Positions 25,458 to 34,479 of a DNA stretch of 56,076 nucleotides are shown here, piece after piece. Made by a program: the position numbers and the translations under genes. How positions within the stretch are numbered: position 1 is the stretch's first letter; the number at the start of each line of letters is the position of its first letter. This stretch comes from Rubrobacteraceae bacterium. Its GTDB lineage: Bacteria; Actinomycetota; Rubrobacteria; Rubrobacterales; Rubrobacteraceae. The notes under the pieces are model-generated. The model did no database searches. It saw nothing but the letters and a program-made list of their open reading frames with translations, and had not been told where the DNA came from. The DNA is taken from positions 463,134-519,209 of the forward strand of contig JAUJNO010000001.1 of NCBI GenBank assembly GCA_030448125.1, given 5' to 3'.

Positions 25458-26714
25458 TTGAGTGAGTTGAACGTGGCCCTCGCGGTCGTGGGCGGGCTGC
25501 TCCTGGCGCTCGGGCTGCTCACGAACCTCATAAAGAGCACCGTTTTCGTCTCGGAGCCTCTTCTGGCCCTGCTGGCGGGGGTGCTGATCGGGCCCACCGC
25601 CCTGGGCCTGCTCGACCTGTCCAGCTTCGGGGACCGGGAGGTGATCCTGGAGGAGGCGGCGCGTCTCACGCTCGCCGTCGCCCTCATGGGTGTGGCCCTG
25701 CGCCTCCCCGCGGGCTACCTCAGCCGTGGCTGGCGAACCCTGGTCGTCTTGCTGGGGCTCGTGATGCCGCTGATGTGGCTCTCGAGCGGCTTGCTGGCGT
25801 ACCTGATCCTGGGCCTCTCTCTGCCCGTGGCGATGCTGGTGGGGGCCGTGGTCACGCCCACCGACCCGGTGGTCGCGAGCTCCGTAGTCACCGGCGACGT
25901 GGCGGAGAGAAACCTGCCCGGCCGGTTGCGCCACGCCATCTCGGCCGAGTCCGGCTTCAACGACGGGCTGGCTTATCCTTTCGTCCTGCTCCCCATACTT
26001 CTGCTTACGCGACCGCCGGGCGAGGCGCTAACGCACTGGCTGACCCACACGGTACTCCTGGAGGTGGGGATAGCTGTGGTCCTCGGGGCGCTCGCGGGCT
26101 ACGGGACGGGCAAGGTTCTGGTGTGGGCCGAAGCCAGAGAAACGACCGAGCACGCGTCCATCCTCACCGTTAGCCTCGCCCTGGCGCTGACCACGCTCGG
26201 GGCCGTCAAGCTGCTCGGTGGAGATGGTATCCTCGCGGTCTTCGTCGCGGGGGTGGCATTCAACGCGGCGGCGAGGAGCGATATGGAGGAGCAGCGGGAG
26301 CGGGTGCAGGAGGCGATAACGCGCTTTTTCGACTTGCCCATCTTCGTGCTGCTCGGTATGGCGCTGCCGTGGGAGGGGTGGCTGGAGCTGGGATGGGCCG
26401 GACTCGCCTTGGCCGTGGCGGTGCTGCTGCTCCGCCGGCTGCCAGCGGTGCTGTCGTTGAGTCCCCTGATGGGGCAGGTGCGGGGGAGAGGAGACGCGTT
26501 GTTCGTGGGATGGTTCGGACCCATAGGAGCCGCGGCGCTCTACTACGCTACCCTGGCGCATCGCCAGACGGGGCAAGAGGAGATCTGGCTGGCCGGCAGC
26601 CTCATCATTTGCGCCTCCGTTCTCGCTCACGGACTGACTGCCACGCTGCTGACCAGGCTCTACGGGAGACACGCCCGGAGAGAGCGTGGTCACGAAGGCC
26701 GCAAGGATGCCTAA
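25458..26714 (+). CDS. CPA1-type Na+(K+)/H+ antiporter
   Basis: A 418-residue membrane protein with about twelve spans from TTG 25458. Family landmarks are LLAGVLIGPTALGLLDL in helix two, the transport core VGAVVTPTDPVVASSVVTG, and RLRHAISAESGFNDGLAYPFVLL, whose ESGFND motif carries the conserved Glu/Asp pair of CPA1 antiporters. The short charged C-terminus (YGRHARRERGHEGRKDA) lacks a regulatory domain. It precedes a DUF2254 gene by 72 bases on the same strand, possibly the same transcript. It would exchange monovalent cations for protons in pH or salt homeostasis. Confidence 0.88.
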   Translation: MSELNVALAVVGGLLLALGLLTNLIKSTVFVSEPLLALLAGVLIGPTALGLLDLSSFGDREVILEEAARLTLAVALMGVALRLPAGYLSRGWRTLVVLLGLVMPLMWLSSGLLAYLILGLSLPVAMLVGAVVTPTDPVVASSVVTGDVAERNLPGRLRHAISAESGFNDGLAYPFVLLPILLLTRPPGEALTHWLTHTVLLEVGIAVVLGALAGYGTGKVLVWAEARETTEHASILTVSLALALTTLGAVKLLGGDGILAVFVAGVAFNAAARSDMEEQRERVQEAITRFFDLPIFVLLGMALPWEGWLELGWAGLALAVAVLLLRRLPAVLSLSPLMGQVRGRGDALFVGWFGPIGAAALYYATLAHRQTGQEEIWLAGSLIICASVLAHGLTATLLTRLYGRHARRERGHEGRKDA

Positions 26715-26719
26715 GGGAG

Positions 26720-26764
26720 ATGAATAAACGTAATCCAGAATCGGGCGTGGATGATCTCTGGTGA
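26720..26764 (+). CDS. 14-codon mini-frame between antiporter and DUF2254
   Basis: AAGGGAG sits close to ATG 26720, which opens MNKRNPESGVDDLW and stops at 26762-26764, 21 bases before the DUF2254 start. It could be a leader peptide that couples translation, or chance. Nothing further supports it. Confidence 0.15.
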   Translation: MNKRNPESGVDDLW

Positions 26765-26785
26765 GCCGGATGCGGGAGGCAAGGC

Positions 26786-28312
26786 ATGACCGCGACGCAA
26801 AGGAGTGGTGAGGGGGGAGGCGTGTTTAGCGGGCGGCTGGGGTCCGTGTGGGAGAGGCTGAACTCCAGCTTTTGGTTCATACCCGCCCTCCTCGTTCTGG
26901 GCGGCGTTACCCTGTACTTCGTCGCGCAGTACCTGGATCAGCTTATGCAGACGAACCTCGCCTCGCTGCCGATAGTCTTCTCCGGCGGTCCTACCGCCGC
27001 CCGCTCCGTGCTCTCGACTATCGCGGGAAGCCTCATTACGGTCGTGGCGACGATGTTCTCGCTCACGGTCGTCGCCCTCCAGCTCGCCTCCTCTTACTAC
27101 TCGCCCCGGGTCTTGCGGAACTTCACGAAGGACCGCGGGGTGCAGACGGTGCTAGGGGCGTACGTGGCGACCTTTCTTTACTCTCTCCTGGTCTTGAGGG
27201 TCATCCGCACCGCGGAGGGCGAGGGAACGGAGTTCAATCCGGTAATCTCGGTGACCGTGGCGGTGGTGCTGGCCCTTTTGTGTGTGGCACTCCTGATCTA
27301 CTTCATCGCCCACATCGTGAACATGATCCAGTCCTCGACGATCGTGAGGAGCGCCTACCACGACGCGGTAGAGACGATCACCGGACTGGAGGATCTGGAC
27401 GAGTCGTCCACCGAGGCGAAGGCTCCAGAGGACTGCCCCGAGCTTGCCGGCTTGCTCGCCGGCGACCCGCTCGTGTTGCGGGCGAAGAAGAGCGGATACG
27501 TGCAGTACCTGAACGTCGAGGCCGTGGTGGGCGCCGTGGTCGGCCAAGCTGGCGACGAGAAGACGGTGGTTGTAGAGATCCCGTTCGGCCCGGGATTCTT
27601 CGTCGCCGCCGGGCTTCCGATAGTCCGGGTTTGGCCCGCGCGAGAGCTGGATTCCGGGACCGAGAACCAGGTGCACGAAGCCTTCTACTTCGGGAAGGAG
27701 CGCTCCTTCAGGCAGGACTTCGCCTTCGGCCTCCGGCAGCTCTCGGATATAGCCCTCAAGGGGCTCTCGCCAGCGTTCAACGACCAGACGACCGCGATGC
27801 AGGCGATGGACCAGATGGAGGCTATCTTTATAGCTCTGGGATCCAAGGCGCTCCCCCCGCGCGTGCGGGAGGAGGCGAACGGGGCGAAGATGCTAGTTGA
27901 GGTCGGACACTACGGCTTCGACGACATTGTGGGGTTGGCCTTCGACCAAGTTCGGCGGACCGCCTTCACTGGCGGCCACGTCGCCGTTCTAGAGCGGCTG
28001 CTGGAGATCCTGGAACACGCGATTCGGGCAAACCTCCTCCCCAAACGCCGGCGTTCCCTGTGGTCCCGGGCCTTCACGATCGCCCGCCTCGCCCCTGAGC
28101 AGATCCCCGACCCCGAGGACGCGGCGAATCTTATCCGGCGGACCGTAGACGTTGGCGCTTGCCTGCTCGAAACCGAGCTGGGGATGGAGGTGGCAACGGA
28201 CCTCGAGGAACTGGCCGGTCTCTCGGAGGACCTCCGGGGCGGCACGCGAGTCCGGGAGGCCGTAAGGGCTGCCCAAAAAGAACAGCCCGACCGGCGAGCC
28301 GATCCGCGGTAG
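26786..28312 (+). CDS. DUF2254 membrane protein
   Basis: A 508-residue protein matching the DUF2254 family: four N-terminal membrane helices (SFWFIPALLVLGGVTLYFVA, the next beginning LSTIAGSLITVVATMFSLTVVAL in part, GAYVATFLYSLLVLRVI, ALLCVALLIYFIAHI) with the characteristic SSYYSPRVLRNFTKDRGVQ and a large soluble C-terminal region containing GLSPAFNDQTTAMQAMDQ. The function of DUF2254 is not established. The gene lies directly after the cation antiporter on the same strand. Confidence 0.85.
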   Translation: MTATQRSGEGGGVFSGRLGSVWERLNSSFWFIPALLVLGGVTLYFVAQYLDQLMQTNLASLPIVFSGGPTAARSVLSTIAGSLITVVATMFSLTVVALQLASSYYSPRVLRNFTKDRGVQTVLGAYVATFLYSLLVLRVIRTAEGEGTEFNPVISVTVAVVLALLCVALLIYFIAHIVNMIQSSTIVRSAYHDAVETITGLEDLDESSTEAKAPEDCPELAGLLAGDPLVLRAKKSGYVQYLNVEAVVGAVVGQAGDEKTVVVEIPFGPGFFVAAGLPIVRVWPARELDSGTENQVHEAFYFGKERSFRQDFAFGLRQLSDIALKGLSPAFNDQTTAMQAMDQMEAIFIALGSKALPPRVREEANGAKMLVEVGHYGFDDIVGLAFDQVRRTAFTGGHVAVLERLLEILEHAIRANLLPKRRRSLWSRAFTIARLAPEQIPDPEDAANLIRRTVDVGACLLETELGMEVATDLEELAGLSEDLRGGTRVREAVRAAQKEQPDRRADPR

Positions 28313-28605
28313 GCATGCGAGGCTTCTCCTCTCTGCACCTGAACACGCACCTCGACAACCTGAGCAGCCTCGCAGCTTATCGCTACACGGTAGATCGCTA
28401 GGATCCGTGCAGCCGGGTACCGAGAAGCTGGCTCTGGGGGCACCAATCAGGTGTCTTGCTAAGAGAGTGACTTCTTCTGCCTCTGGTTCCGTCGTGCTTC
28501 TGCTTGGCTACCTGGAAGCTTGCTCGTGAGGGGATCCTGTACCGGCCTCGATGCGCTCGTCTCCTGGACGAGGGTGCGAGATAGCGTCCTGGCCGGACTG
28601 CCCCC

Positions 28606-28953
28606 CTAGTCTCCCGACGCATGCTCGTGGTGCAAGTACTTGGCGGCCAGGATGCTGAAGAGCCCTACCACCAGGCACGTTATCTCGACCGGGGCGAGGA
28701 GAGGAGGCTCTCCCCATAGCAAGGGGGCCAGGATCACGACCCCCTTGACCGACAGGAGTAGTACGCCCAATCCTCCGACCATTCTGCGCACGACCTCTGC
28801 ATCCCGTTGAAAGAAGCCGAGGTAGACGAACATGCCGCCCACGCCCAGGTGGAACACGTTGGCCGGTAGGTCCATCTCCATGACGCCCACAAAACCCGCA
28901 AGGCCGAGCGAGACGAGCACTGTACCCGCGACGCTCGCGTAAGTTCTTACCAT
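28606..28953 (-). CDS. DUF4383-type four-helix membrane protein
   Basis: A 115-residue protein with four predicted helices: VAGTVLVSLGLAGFVGVM, NVFHLGVGGMFVYLGF, GGLGVLLLSVKGVVILAPLL and VEITCLVVGLFSILAAKYL. The NVFHLGVGGM segment is typical of DUF4383 proteins, common in actinobacteria and of unknown function. The C-terminus is a short His-rich tail (HHEHASGD). Both flanking gaps (28313-28605 and 28954-29138) show no genes. It probably stands alone. Confidence 0.7.
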   Translation of the reverse strand: MVRTYASVAGTVLVSLGLAGFVGVMEMDLPANVFHLGVGGMFVYLGFFQRDAEVVRRMVGGLGVLLLSVKGVVILAPLLWGEPPLLAPVEITCLVVGLFSILAAKYLHHEHASGD

Positions 28954-29138
28954 ACGTCCCTAGTCTACCTGGGTTGTATCTCTCGTACTCTCTGGGGCGC
29001 TCGAGCGCGAGAAGACGGGCGGGTCGGCGTAGTTTGCGGTGATAGGTTCGGCGTATCGGACGCCCCTCTCTGGTTACGAGATGCTTGCCCGACGCAGCGC
29101 TGCTGGCTAGATCCCCTGGTGCTCTCTGTCGGATGTCG

Positions 29139-30206
29139 TCAGTCGGGGTTCTTCGGTGCTTCGGAACCTTCTTCGAGACGCCGGAACCACAACTCTTCTA
29201 CCAGCACCTTCGCGACCACGACGCTCGGGACGGCCAGGAAGACGCCCAGGAAGCCGAAGGCCGCACCTGCCACAGTCACGGCCACTATCACCATCGCCGG
29301 GTGCAGCGAGGCGACCCTTCCCTCTATCAGGGGCGTCAAGAGGTACCCTTCTACCTGTTGGATTACCAGGTATGAGAGCAAGACCCACAAGGCATCGAGT
29401 GGATCCCCGGCGAGCGCGAGCAGCAGCGGCGGGATGGTGGAGACGACCGGCCCGACGTACGGCACGAACTCCAGCAGGCCGGCGAGTATACCCAAGAACA
29501 GCGCGCCGGGGATGCCTATGAAGTAGAGCGCGCCGGCCCACAGGGCGCCGACGATGGCCATGGACAGCAATCGTCCCTTCAGCCAGTTCAACAAGCCACG
29601 GCGTGCCTTGGAGAGGACGTCCCAGGCCCGAGGCCTCCAGGCGGGTGGGAGTAGCCTCACCGTCCAAGCCACCACGGGCTCCGGGTTCGCCGTGAGGTAA
29701 AGGGGTACGAAGACGGCGACCACCAGGCCGAAGACGAGCGTGGTCAGGCTGCCGAAGAGCCCCAGAGCCCCGCCCAAAATGCGGCGTCCCCAGGAGATAA
29801 GAGTAGAGAGCGAGGGGCCGCTACCGTCCCCGAACATCGGCAGCCCGATACTGTTGGCCAGTTGCTCGAACCACTCGCCGATCCGGGAGAACGCGAAGGG
29901 CAGGGCGGAGACCAGCTGCCAGATCTGCTCGATCATCACGGGCACGAACAGGTAGCCGCCGAGGGCCATGAGAGCCAGTACGCCCAGGACTATCGAGACG
30001 GAGGCGACGGCCCGGGGGACCTTGCGCCGGTGCAGCGCCTCGACCGGTCCCGACAGCGCCACCGCCAGGAGCAGCCCCACCAGGAGCACGAGCACGGCCG
30101 TGGCGATGCCGGCCAGGAACTGCCAGACCAGGAACAGGCCGAAGAGCGCGAGCGCCAACGCCAGCGCGGCGCGCAGCAGACCGCGGTTCGTTACGGTCCC
30201 GTTCAC
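29139..30206 (-). CDS. AI-2E family transporter (PerM-like)
   Basis: A 355-residue protein of the AI-2 exporter/PerM superfamily: paired N-terminal helices (ALALALFGLFLVWQFLAGIA, VLLVGLLLAVALSGPVEALH), an amphipathic middle region, then the conserved helical core with IGALWAGALYFIGIPGALFLGILAGLLEFVPYVGP in part, the hallmark EFVPYVGP, and LSYLVIQQVEGYLLTPLIEGR. Members range from quorum-signal exporters to Na+/H+ antiporters, so the substrate is unknown. It lies 55 bases downstream of the response regulator gene on the same strand and may be cotranscribed. Confidence 0.85.
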   Translation of the reverse strand: MNGTVTNRGLLRAALALALALFGLFLVWQFLAGIATAVLVLLVGLLLAVALSGPVEALHRRKVPRAVASVSIVLGVLALMALGGYLFVPVMIEQIWQLVSALPFAFSRIGEWFEQLANSIGLPMFGDGSGPSLSTLISWGRRILGGALGLFGSLTTLVFGLVVAVFVPLYLTANPEPVVAWTVRLLPPAWRPRAWDVLSKARRGLLNWLKGRLLSMAIVGALWAGALYFIGIPGALFLGILAGLLEFVPYVGPVVSTIPPLLLALAGDPLDALWVLLSYLVIQQVEGYLLTPLIEGRVASLHPAMVIVAVTVAGAAFGFLGVFLAVPSVVVAKVLVEELWFRRLEEGSEAPKNPD

Positions 30207-30260
30207 GGGCTGGAGCTTATCCTTTGCCCGGCGGTGCGAAGTCCCTCGACGGCCGGGAGC

Positions 30261-30968
30261 TCAAAGATCCGCGAACCTGTAGCCCATGCCGCGGACGGTC
30301 TGGACGTAGCGCGGGCTCTTGGGGTCGGGCTCTATCTTTTTGCGAATGTGCTGGACGTGGACGTCCGCGGCGCGGGCCTCGCCGTAGAAGTCTCCGTCCC
30401 AGAGGTGGCGCATGATCTGCTCGCGGCTGTATACCCGTCCCGGGTGGCCGGCCAACAGTGTCAAAACCTCGAACTCCTTAGCCGTCAGCTCGACGGGCGT
30501 TCCCGCAACCGAAACCTGCCGGCGCAAGAGATCCACCTCCAAGCCGGGGAACTCGAGCTTCTGCTGCTGGGCGGAGGCGCCCTTGGCGTCCAGTTGCCGT
30601 CGTCTGAGGTGCGCCCGGACGCGGCTCACCAGCTCGCGCGGGGAGAAAGGTTTCGTGACGTAGTCGTCGGCACCGACCTCCAGGCCCACCACCACGCTCG
30701 TCTCGTCGTCGCGGGCCGTGAGCATGAGTATCGGCACGTCGCTCCCGGCGTCGCCAGACCGGATCTCGCGGCAGACGCTCACACCGTCCATGCCCGGCAG
30801 CATCACGTCCAGGACGACGAGATCGAAATCCTCCTCCGAAGCACCGAGTCGCTCGAGCGCCTCCTCCCCGTCCCCGACCGCCAACGTCCATATCCCTTCG
30901 CGCGAGAGGGCGTGCTCAACGACGTCCCTGACGGCCGGATCGTCCTCAACTATCAGTATTCTCGGCAT
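30261..30968 (-). CDS. OmpR/PhoB-family response regulator
   Basis: A 235-residue regulator with a receiver domain (acidic EDDP near the N-terminus, phosphoacceptor Asp in DLVVLDVMLPGMDGV, Lys in YVTKPFSPRELVSRV) and a C-terminal winged helix (ELTAKEFEVLTLLAGHPGRV, then IRKKIEPDPKSPRYVQTVRGMGYRF in part). It overlaps the kinase gene by 23 bases. The pair resembles PhoP/PhoB with PhoR. The 11-nt-phased repeats upstream of this operon and of two other genes are what such a regulator binds, so it is their likely controller; this is inferred. Confidence 0.92.
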   Translation of the reverse strand: MPRILIVEDDPAVRDVVEHALSREGIWTLAVGDGEEALERLGASEEDFDLVVLDVMLPGMDGVSVCREIRSGDAGSDVPILMLTARDDETSVVVGLEVGADDYVTKPFSPRELVSRVRAHLRRRQLDAKGASAQQQKLEFPGLEVDLLRRQVSVAGTPVELTAKEFEVLTLLAGHPGRVYSREQIMRHLWDGDFYGEARAADVHVQHIRKKIEPDPKSPRYVQTVRGMGYRFADL

Positions 30969-32676
30969 CTTTGTCCACCTCCGGCAGTTCGATCGTAACC
31001 CTGGTGCCTACGCCTTCTTCGGATTCCAAAGAGATGTTACCGCCCATCCTCTCCACGAGCTCTTTGCAGATGGACAGCCCGAGGCCGAAGCCGCCGGCGC
31101 CGCTACCCTTCTCCAGCTCCCGCCGCCCCCGGTAGAAGCGTTCGAAGATCAGCGGCAGGTCGGACTCGCTTATGCCCGGTCCTTTGTCCTCAACCGTCAC
31201 GGCGCCGTCCTCCATCCACAGGCGCACCGCGCTTCCACGCTCCGAGTGTTGGACGGCGTTGCCGAGCACGACGAGGAGTGCCTGCTCCAGCCACTCGTAA
31301 TCCGCCTGGACGCGTCCCCCTCGGCCCTCCACGCCGAGGGTGATCCCTGCGCTCTCCGCGAGCGGCGCCATACGTTCGGTAACCTCCTTCGCCGCGGAGT
31401 CCAGGTCTACAACTCGCAGATCCGGCTCCCGGAGATCGTGGCCCGTCCGAGCGAGACGCAACAGAGTATCGGAGAGCCGCCGCATGCGGCCGGCCTCCCG
31501 GTGGATGTGGTTTAGGAAGCGCCGCCGGGTCTTTGGGTCTTCCTCTTCCTCGGTCAGGAGGAGCTCGGCGGCGCCCAGGATCGTGGTGATGGGTGTCTTG
31601 AGCTCGTGGGCGGCGTTGGCCAGGAACCGCTGCTGGTTCTCCTCCAGCCGCCGTCCCTCCGAGAGGTCCTGTATCACCACGAGCACCCCACCCTTGTGGT
31701 CGTCGAACTCGTCCAGTCGCTCCAGCTTGACCTGCAAGAAGCTTACCCCTTCCCTCACCCGTACCTCGGGGCATTCGCTCTCCCTGGCGCAACGGGCCAC
31801 GGCGGTCGGCAGGTCGAAGTCTTTCCAGGGGCTCGGCACTCCCCCCAGCGGTCCCTCGCTGCCGAGGCCGAGCATGGCGCGAGCGGAGAGGTTTACGAAC
31901 ATCACCTTGCCTTCGAGGTCCGTGGCCAGCACTCCCTCGGCCAGGTTGTTCAAGATAGCGTTCAACGTAGCACCTTGCTCCTTGAGACGGAGAAAGGAAC
32001 CTTCGAGCCTTTCGGCCATACCGTTGAAGGCACGCGCCAGCTCACCGAGCTCGTCGTCGAAGCCGGGCTCGATGCGGTGTGAGAGGTCTCCCCTCGCTAT
32101 CGAATGGGCACCCAGGTTGAGCCTCTCCACCCGCCGGGAGAGCAGCGTAGCCAGGAGAAGCGCGAGGCCCCCGCCCAAGATTGAGGCTATAGCCGCCGCT
32201 TCGATCCCGCTGCGTAGAAAGAGCTGGTAGACGATGTTCTCCCCTTCGCCGGGCGCCAAGACGACCCCTCCTTGGAGGCTTCCCTCTCGGATCAAAGGGA
32301 CTACGGTCACCCTCTGGTCCCCGACTGCCTCGTTCGTTCGCTCCCCGTCGGTGGCGCTCTGCAGGATCTCCTCTGGCAGGGGGGAGATCAGACGCTCGCC
32401 GGCCCTTGCGGTCACGCGAGCTTCCCGATCGACGACTAGTACCTCTCCTCCCTCCGCCTCGGCGGCCAAGTCCAGCGCGCGCTGCAAATCCTCTCCGCTC
32501 GCCTCCGACACGGCGTTCGCCGCCGCGGCCGCCCGGACCAAGGCCCGATCTTCTATGTACCCTCCGAGCCGTGACTTGGCCGCAGGGAGCACGTAGAGGA
32601 GAAGCGTAACGATAGAGAGCAGCACCAGCAGCACCGCCACCAGCGGCATCCACACTCGGAATCTTGCTAAACGCAT
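30946..32676 (-). CDS. PhoR-like sensor histidine kinase
   Basis: A 576-residue membrane kinase from the ATG at 32676 (MRLARFRVW). Order of parts: N-terminal helix, an extracytoplasmic sensor of about 140 residues, a second helix (IEAAAIASILGGGLALLLATLL in part), HAMP (SRRVERLNLGAHSIARGDLS), a PAS-like region (LNAILNNLAEGVLATDLEGKV), HisKA with phosphoacceptor His in NAAHELKTPITTILGA, and HATPase_c with GNAVQHSERG and GGFGLGLSICKELVERMGG. This is the architecture of PhoR-type phosphate or envelope-stress sensors. It overlaps its response regulator gene. The upstream region carries Pho-box-like repeats, suggesting autoregulation. Confidence 0.92.
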   Translation of the reverse strand: MRLARFRVWMPLVAVLLVLLSIVTLLLYVLPAAKSRLGGYIEDRALVRAAAAANAVSEASGEDLQRALDLAAEAEGGEVLVVDREARVTARAGERLISPLPEEILQSATDGERTNEAVGDQRVTVVPLIREGSLQGGVVLAPGEGENIVYQLFLRSGIEAAAIASILGGGLALLLATLLSRRVERLNLGAHSIARGDLSHRIEPGFDDELGELARAFNGMAERLEGSFLRLKEQGATLNAILNNLAEGVLATDLEGKVMFVNLSARAMLGLGSEGPLGGVPSPWKDFDLPTAVARCARESECPEVRVREGVSFLQVKLERLDEFDDHKGGVLVVIQDLSEGRRLEENQQRFLANAAHELKTPITTILGAAELLLTEEEEDPKTRRRFLNHIHREAGRMRRLSDTLLRLARTGHDLREPDLRVVDLDSAAKEVTERMAPLAESAGITLGVEGRGGRVQADYEWLEQALLVVLGNAVQHSERGSAVRLWMEDGAVTVEDKGPGISESDLPLIFERFYRGRRELEKGSGAGGFGLGLSICKELVERMGGNISLESEEGVGTRVTIELPEVDKDAENTDS

Positions 32677-32716
32677 ATCTTGATTGTAGCCAAACCCACC
32701 GTATGACGGCTCCACA

Positions 32717-32760
32717 TTAACCAAACCTTTACGCTTCCCTTACCAAACCTTACCAGTAGC
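32717..32760 (+). promoter_or_regulatory. Pho-box-like 11-nt direct repeats between kinase and sigma genes
   Basis: Four consecutive 11-base units, the first TTAACCAAACC and the third CTTACCAAACC, follow the pattern TTWACC-N5. They lie 80 bases before the sigma factor start and 40 bases before the kinase start on the other strand, so one site could serve both promoters. Confidence 0.6.
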
Positions 32761-32840
32761 CAACCAACTCCTGCGAGACCCGTTTCCGGTGCCCCGGCAA
32801 GGGCCTGGGCGGATGATGCAAGCGTGGCGAAGGAGGCGAG

Positions 32841-33683
32841 ATGACGGTAACGGCGCAAACGCCGGATCTCATGGCCGGATACCTGATGAGCACGAACCGG
32901 GGCAGACGCTTGACCCGTAACGAGGAGGCGAGCCTCTCCAGGACGGCCAGGGCCGGTGACGGAAAGGCCAGGGTACGCCTGGTCGAGAAGAATCTCCGGC
33001 TCGTCGTAAGCATCGCCAAGAAGTGCCGGGGGATGGGCCTACCCTTCGAGGATCTGATCCAGGAGGGCAACATAGGGCTGATGAAGGCCGTAGAGAAGTT
33101 CGATCCCGACCGCGGATACCGCTTCTCCACCTGCGCCACCTGGTGGATTCGTCAAGCCGTACAACGGGCCGTCGTAGACAAAGGCCGCACGATCCGGGTG
33201 CCGGCGCACATGGCGGAGAAGATCAGGAGGGTGTCTCGTACCTTCGGCCAGCTCTCCACGGAACGCGGGCGGGAGCCGACGGAAGAGGAGGTCGCCGAGC
33301 GGCTCGGCTGGAACGCCGAGGAGGTGCGCCTCGTGATCGGAGCCATGCCTGACGCTACTAGCCTGGATCTACCGGTCGGCGCGGAGGAGACGTCCCGGAT
33401 CGGAGACTTCGTTGAGGACGAGCGGGTTTCGGATGCATCGGACGAGGCCCTGGGGTCGCTAGAGACGGCCCGCCTCCAAAAGGCGATAGAGTTGCTGCCC
33501 GACCGGGCGAGATATGTCCTGGTGCGCCGCTACAGCCTCGACGACGGGAAACCGACCACGATCGCCGCGCTATCCAGAGAGTTGGGCCTGTCTAAGGAGC
33601 GAGTAAGAGACCTGCAGCGGAACGCCGAACATGCCCTCAGAGCGAGCGGCTGCGGTACACAATGGTTCGGAGCCGTGGCTTGA
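32841..33683 (+). CDS. group 2 sigma-70 family sigma factor
   Basis: A 280-residue sigma factor of the RpoD/SigA-related class. Region 1.2/2.1 begins at [19 protein letters not shown]; region 2 has [31 protein letters not shown] in part and the -10-recognition helix [19 protein letters not shown]; region 3 contains [13 protein letters not shown]; region 4 ends with a -35-recognition helix [20 protein letters not shown]. It lacks the long N-terminus of the primary sigma, so it is an alternative (stress-type) factor. GAAGGAGGCGAG precedes the ATG. It is divergent from the PhoR-like kinase across the Pho-box-like repeats. Confidence 0.92.
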   Translation: MTVTAQTPDLMAGYLMSTNRGRRLTRNEEASLSRTARAGDGKARVRLVEKNLRLVVSIAKKCRGMGLPFEDLIQEGNIGLMKAVEKFDPDRGYRFSTCATWWIRQAVQRAVVDKGRTIRVPAHMAEKIRRVSRTFGQLSTERGREPTEEEVAERLGWNAEEVRLVIGAMPDATSLDLPVGAEETSRIGDFVEDERVSDASDEALGSLETARLQKAIELLPDRARYVLVRRYSLDDGKPTTIAALSRELGLSKERVRDLQRNAEHALRASGCGTQWFGAVA

Positions 33684-33733
33684 TCCGGCGACAGCTTCTC
33701 TCCAGCGACTTCGTACGACACTCCGGGCTGTGC

Positions 33734-33777
33734 GTAAAGGTTCCTTAACGTGACCTTTGCCGGAAGTTAACGACGCC
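33734..33777 (+). promoter_or_regulatory. Pho-box-like 11-nt direct repeats upstream of membrane protein
   Basis: Four 11-base units in phase; the second is TTAACGTGACC and the fourth TTAACGACGCC. The first three units align base for base with the site at 14728-14760 (shared core CTTAACGT, then CCTTT and CC). The site is 70 bases before the start at 33848. Confidence 0.6.
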
Positions 33778-33847
33778 TTGCGCGAGCTTGACGGTACGAG
33801 GAAACAATAACTGCGGAAACAGTGGCTAGACAAGGGAAGGTTTCCTG

Positions 33848-34339
33848 ATGAGCAACATAGCGGCGGGCGCCGCGAGCGGTAAGGGCGGCACGCGGTGGGG
33901 TGCGGTGGCCTTAGGCTGGGTGCTGGCGGTTCTCACGGGGATCGTAACCGGAACCATCTTGAGGCAGGCGTACGGGCTACTTGCCGAGCCTCCGGTCGAG
34001 GGCGGTGAGCTGTCGGCGACGGTGGTGGTCATCTCCGTGGTCTCGGGCTTTCTCTCGTACCTCGTTGGGGGCTACGCCGCCAGAATGGCGCGCTACTCTG
34101 GCGGCAGGCATGGGGCGCTGACCGCGGTCTTCGGCCTGATCGTGGGCGTCATCCTGGCGATAGTTCTCGTCTTTGTCGGGACCCTGTTCGCCGAGGGTCT
34201 GGCCGCGTTGGCCGTACCGCCCTCGAGCTTCGGGCCCATCGGCGCGGCGTGGGCGGCCGGCGGGCTGATCCTGTTCCTGGTCAACCTGTTCGCGGGCTTC
34301 GTCGGCGGGAAACTTGGGGAACCGTCTAACCGGTCATGA
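33848..34339 (+). CDS. four-helix membrane protein, Pho-box-like promoter
   Basis: A 163-residue membrane protein starting at ATG 33848. Four hydrophobic spans are visible (VALGWVLAVLTGIVTGTIL, TVVVISVVSGFLSYLVGGYA, GLIVGVILAIVLVFVGTLF, AWAAGGLILFLVNLFAGFVGG), linked by short polar loops. Gly is frequent at helix contacts. It resembles uncharacterised actinobacterial membrane proteins and has no catalytic motif. The Pho-box-like repeats just upstream place it in the putative regulon of the neighbouring two-component system. Confidence 0.7.
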   Translation: MSNIAAGAASGKGGTRWGAVALGWVLAVLTGIVTGTILRQAYGLLAEPPVEGGELSATVVVISVVSGFLSYLVGGYAARMARYSGGRHGALTAVFGLIVGVILAIVLVFVGTLFAEGLAALAVPPSSFGPIGAAWAAGGLILFLVNLFAGFVGGKLGEPSNRS

Positions 34340-34371
34340 AGCGCCGCGGGCAGTAGGGCCCCGGGTTTTCG

Positions 34372-34396
34372 TACGTCTGAGACGTATGCCTCAGAC
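34372..34396. promoter_or_regulatory. two overlapping inverted repeats
   Basis: TACGTCT-G-AGACGTA (34372-34386) and GTCTGAG...CTCAGAC (34375-34381 with 34390-34396) are both perfect and share bases, so only one hairpin can form at a time. The site lies 84 bases before the small gene at 34480 and could be an operator or a structural switch. Confidence 0.4.
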
Positions 34397-34479
34397 AGTA
34401 GTCGGGTGCTGCTCTGCAATCCCGACGCCGGAGGAACACGAGTTGCAACGAAAGTCGAGCCAACGAAAGGAGAGCAAAG

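Noticed and set aside
28313..28605. Small plus-strand frame (MRGFSSLHLNTHLDN) after DUF2254
   Set aside because: It has no ribosome binding site, no recognisable family and only 28 codons.
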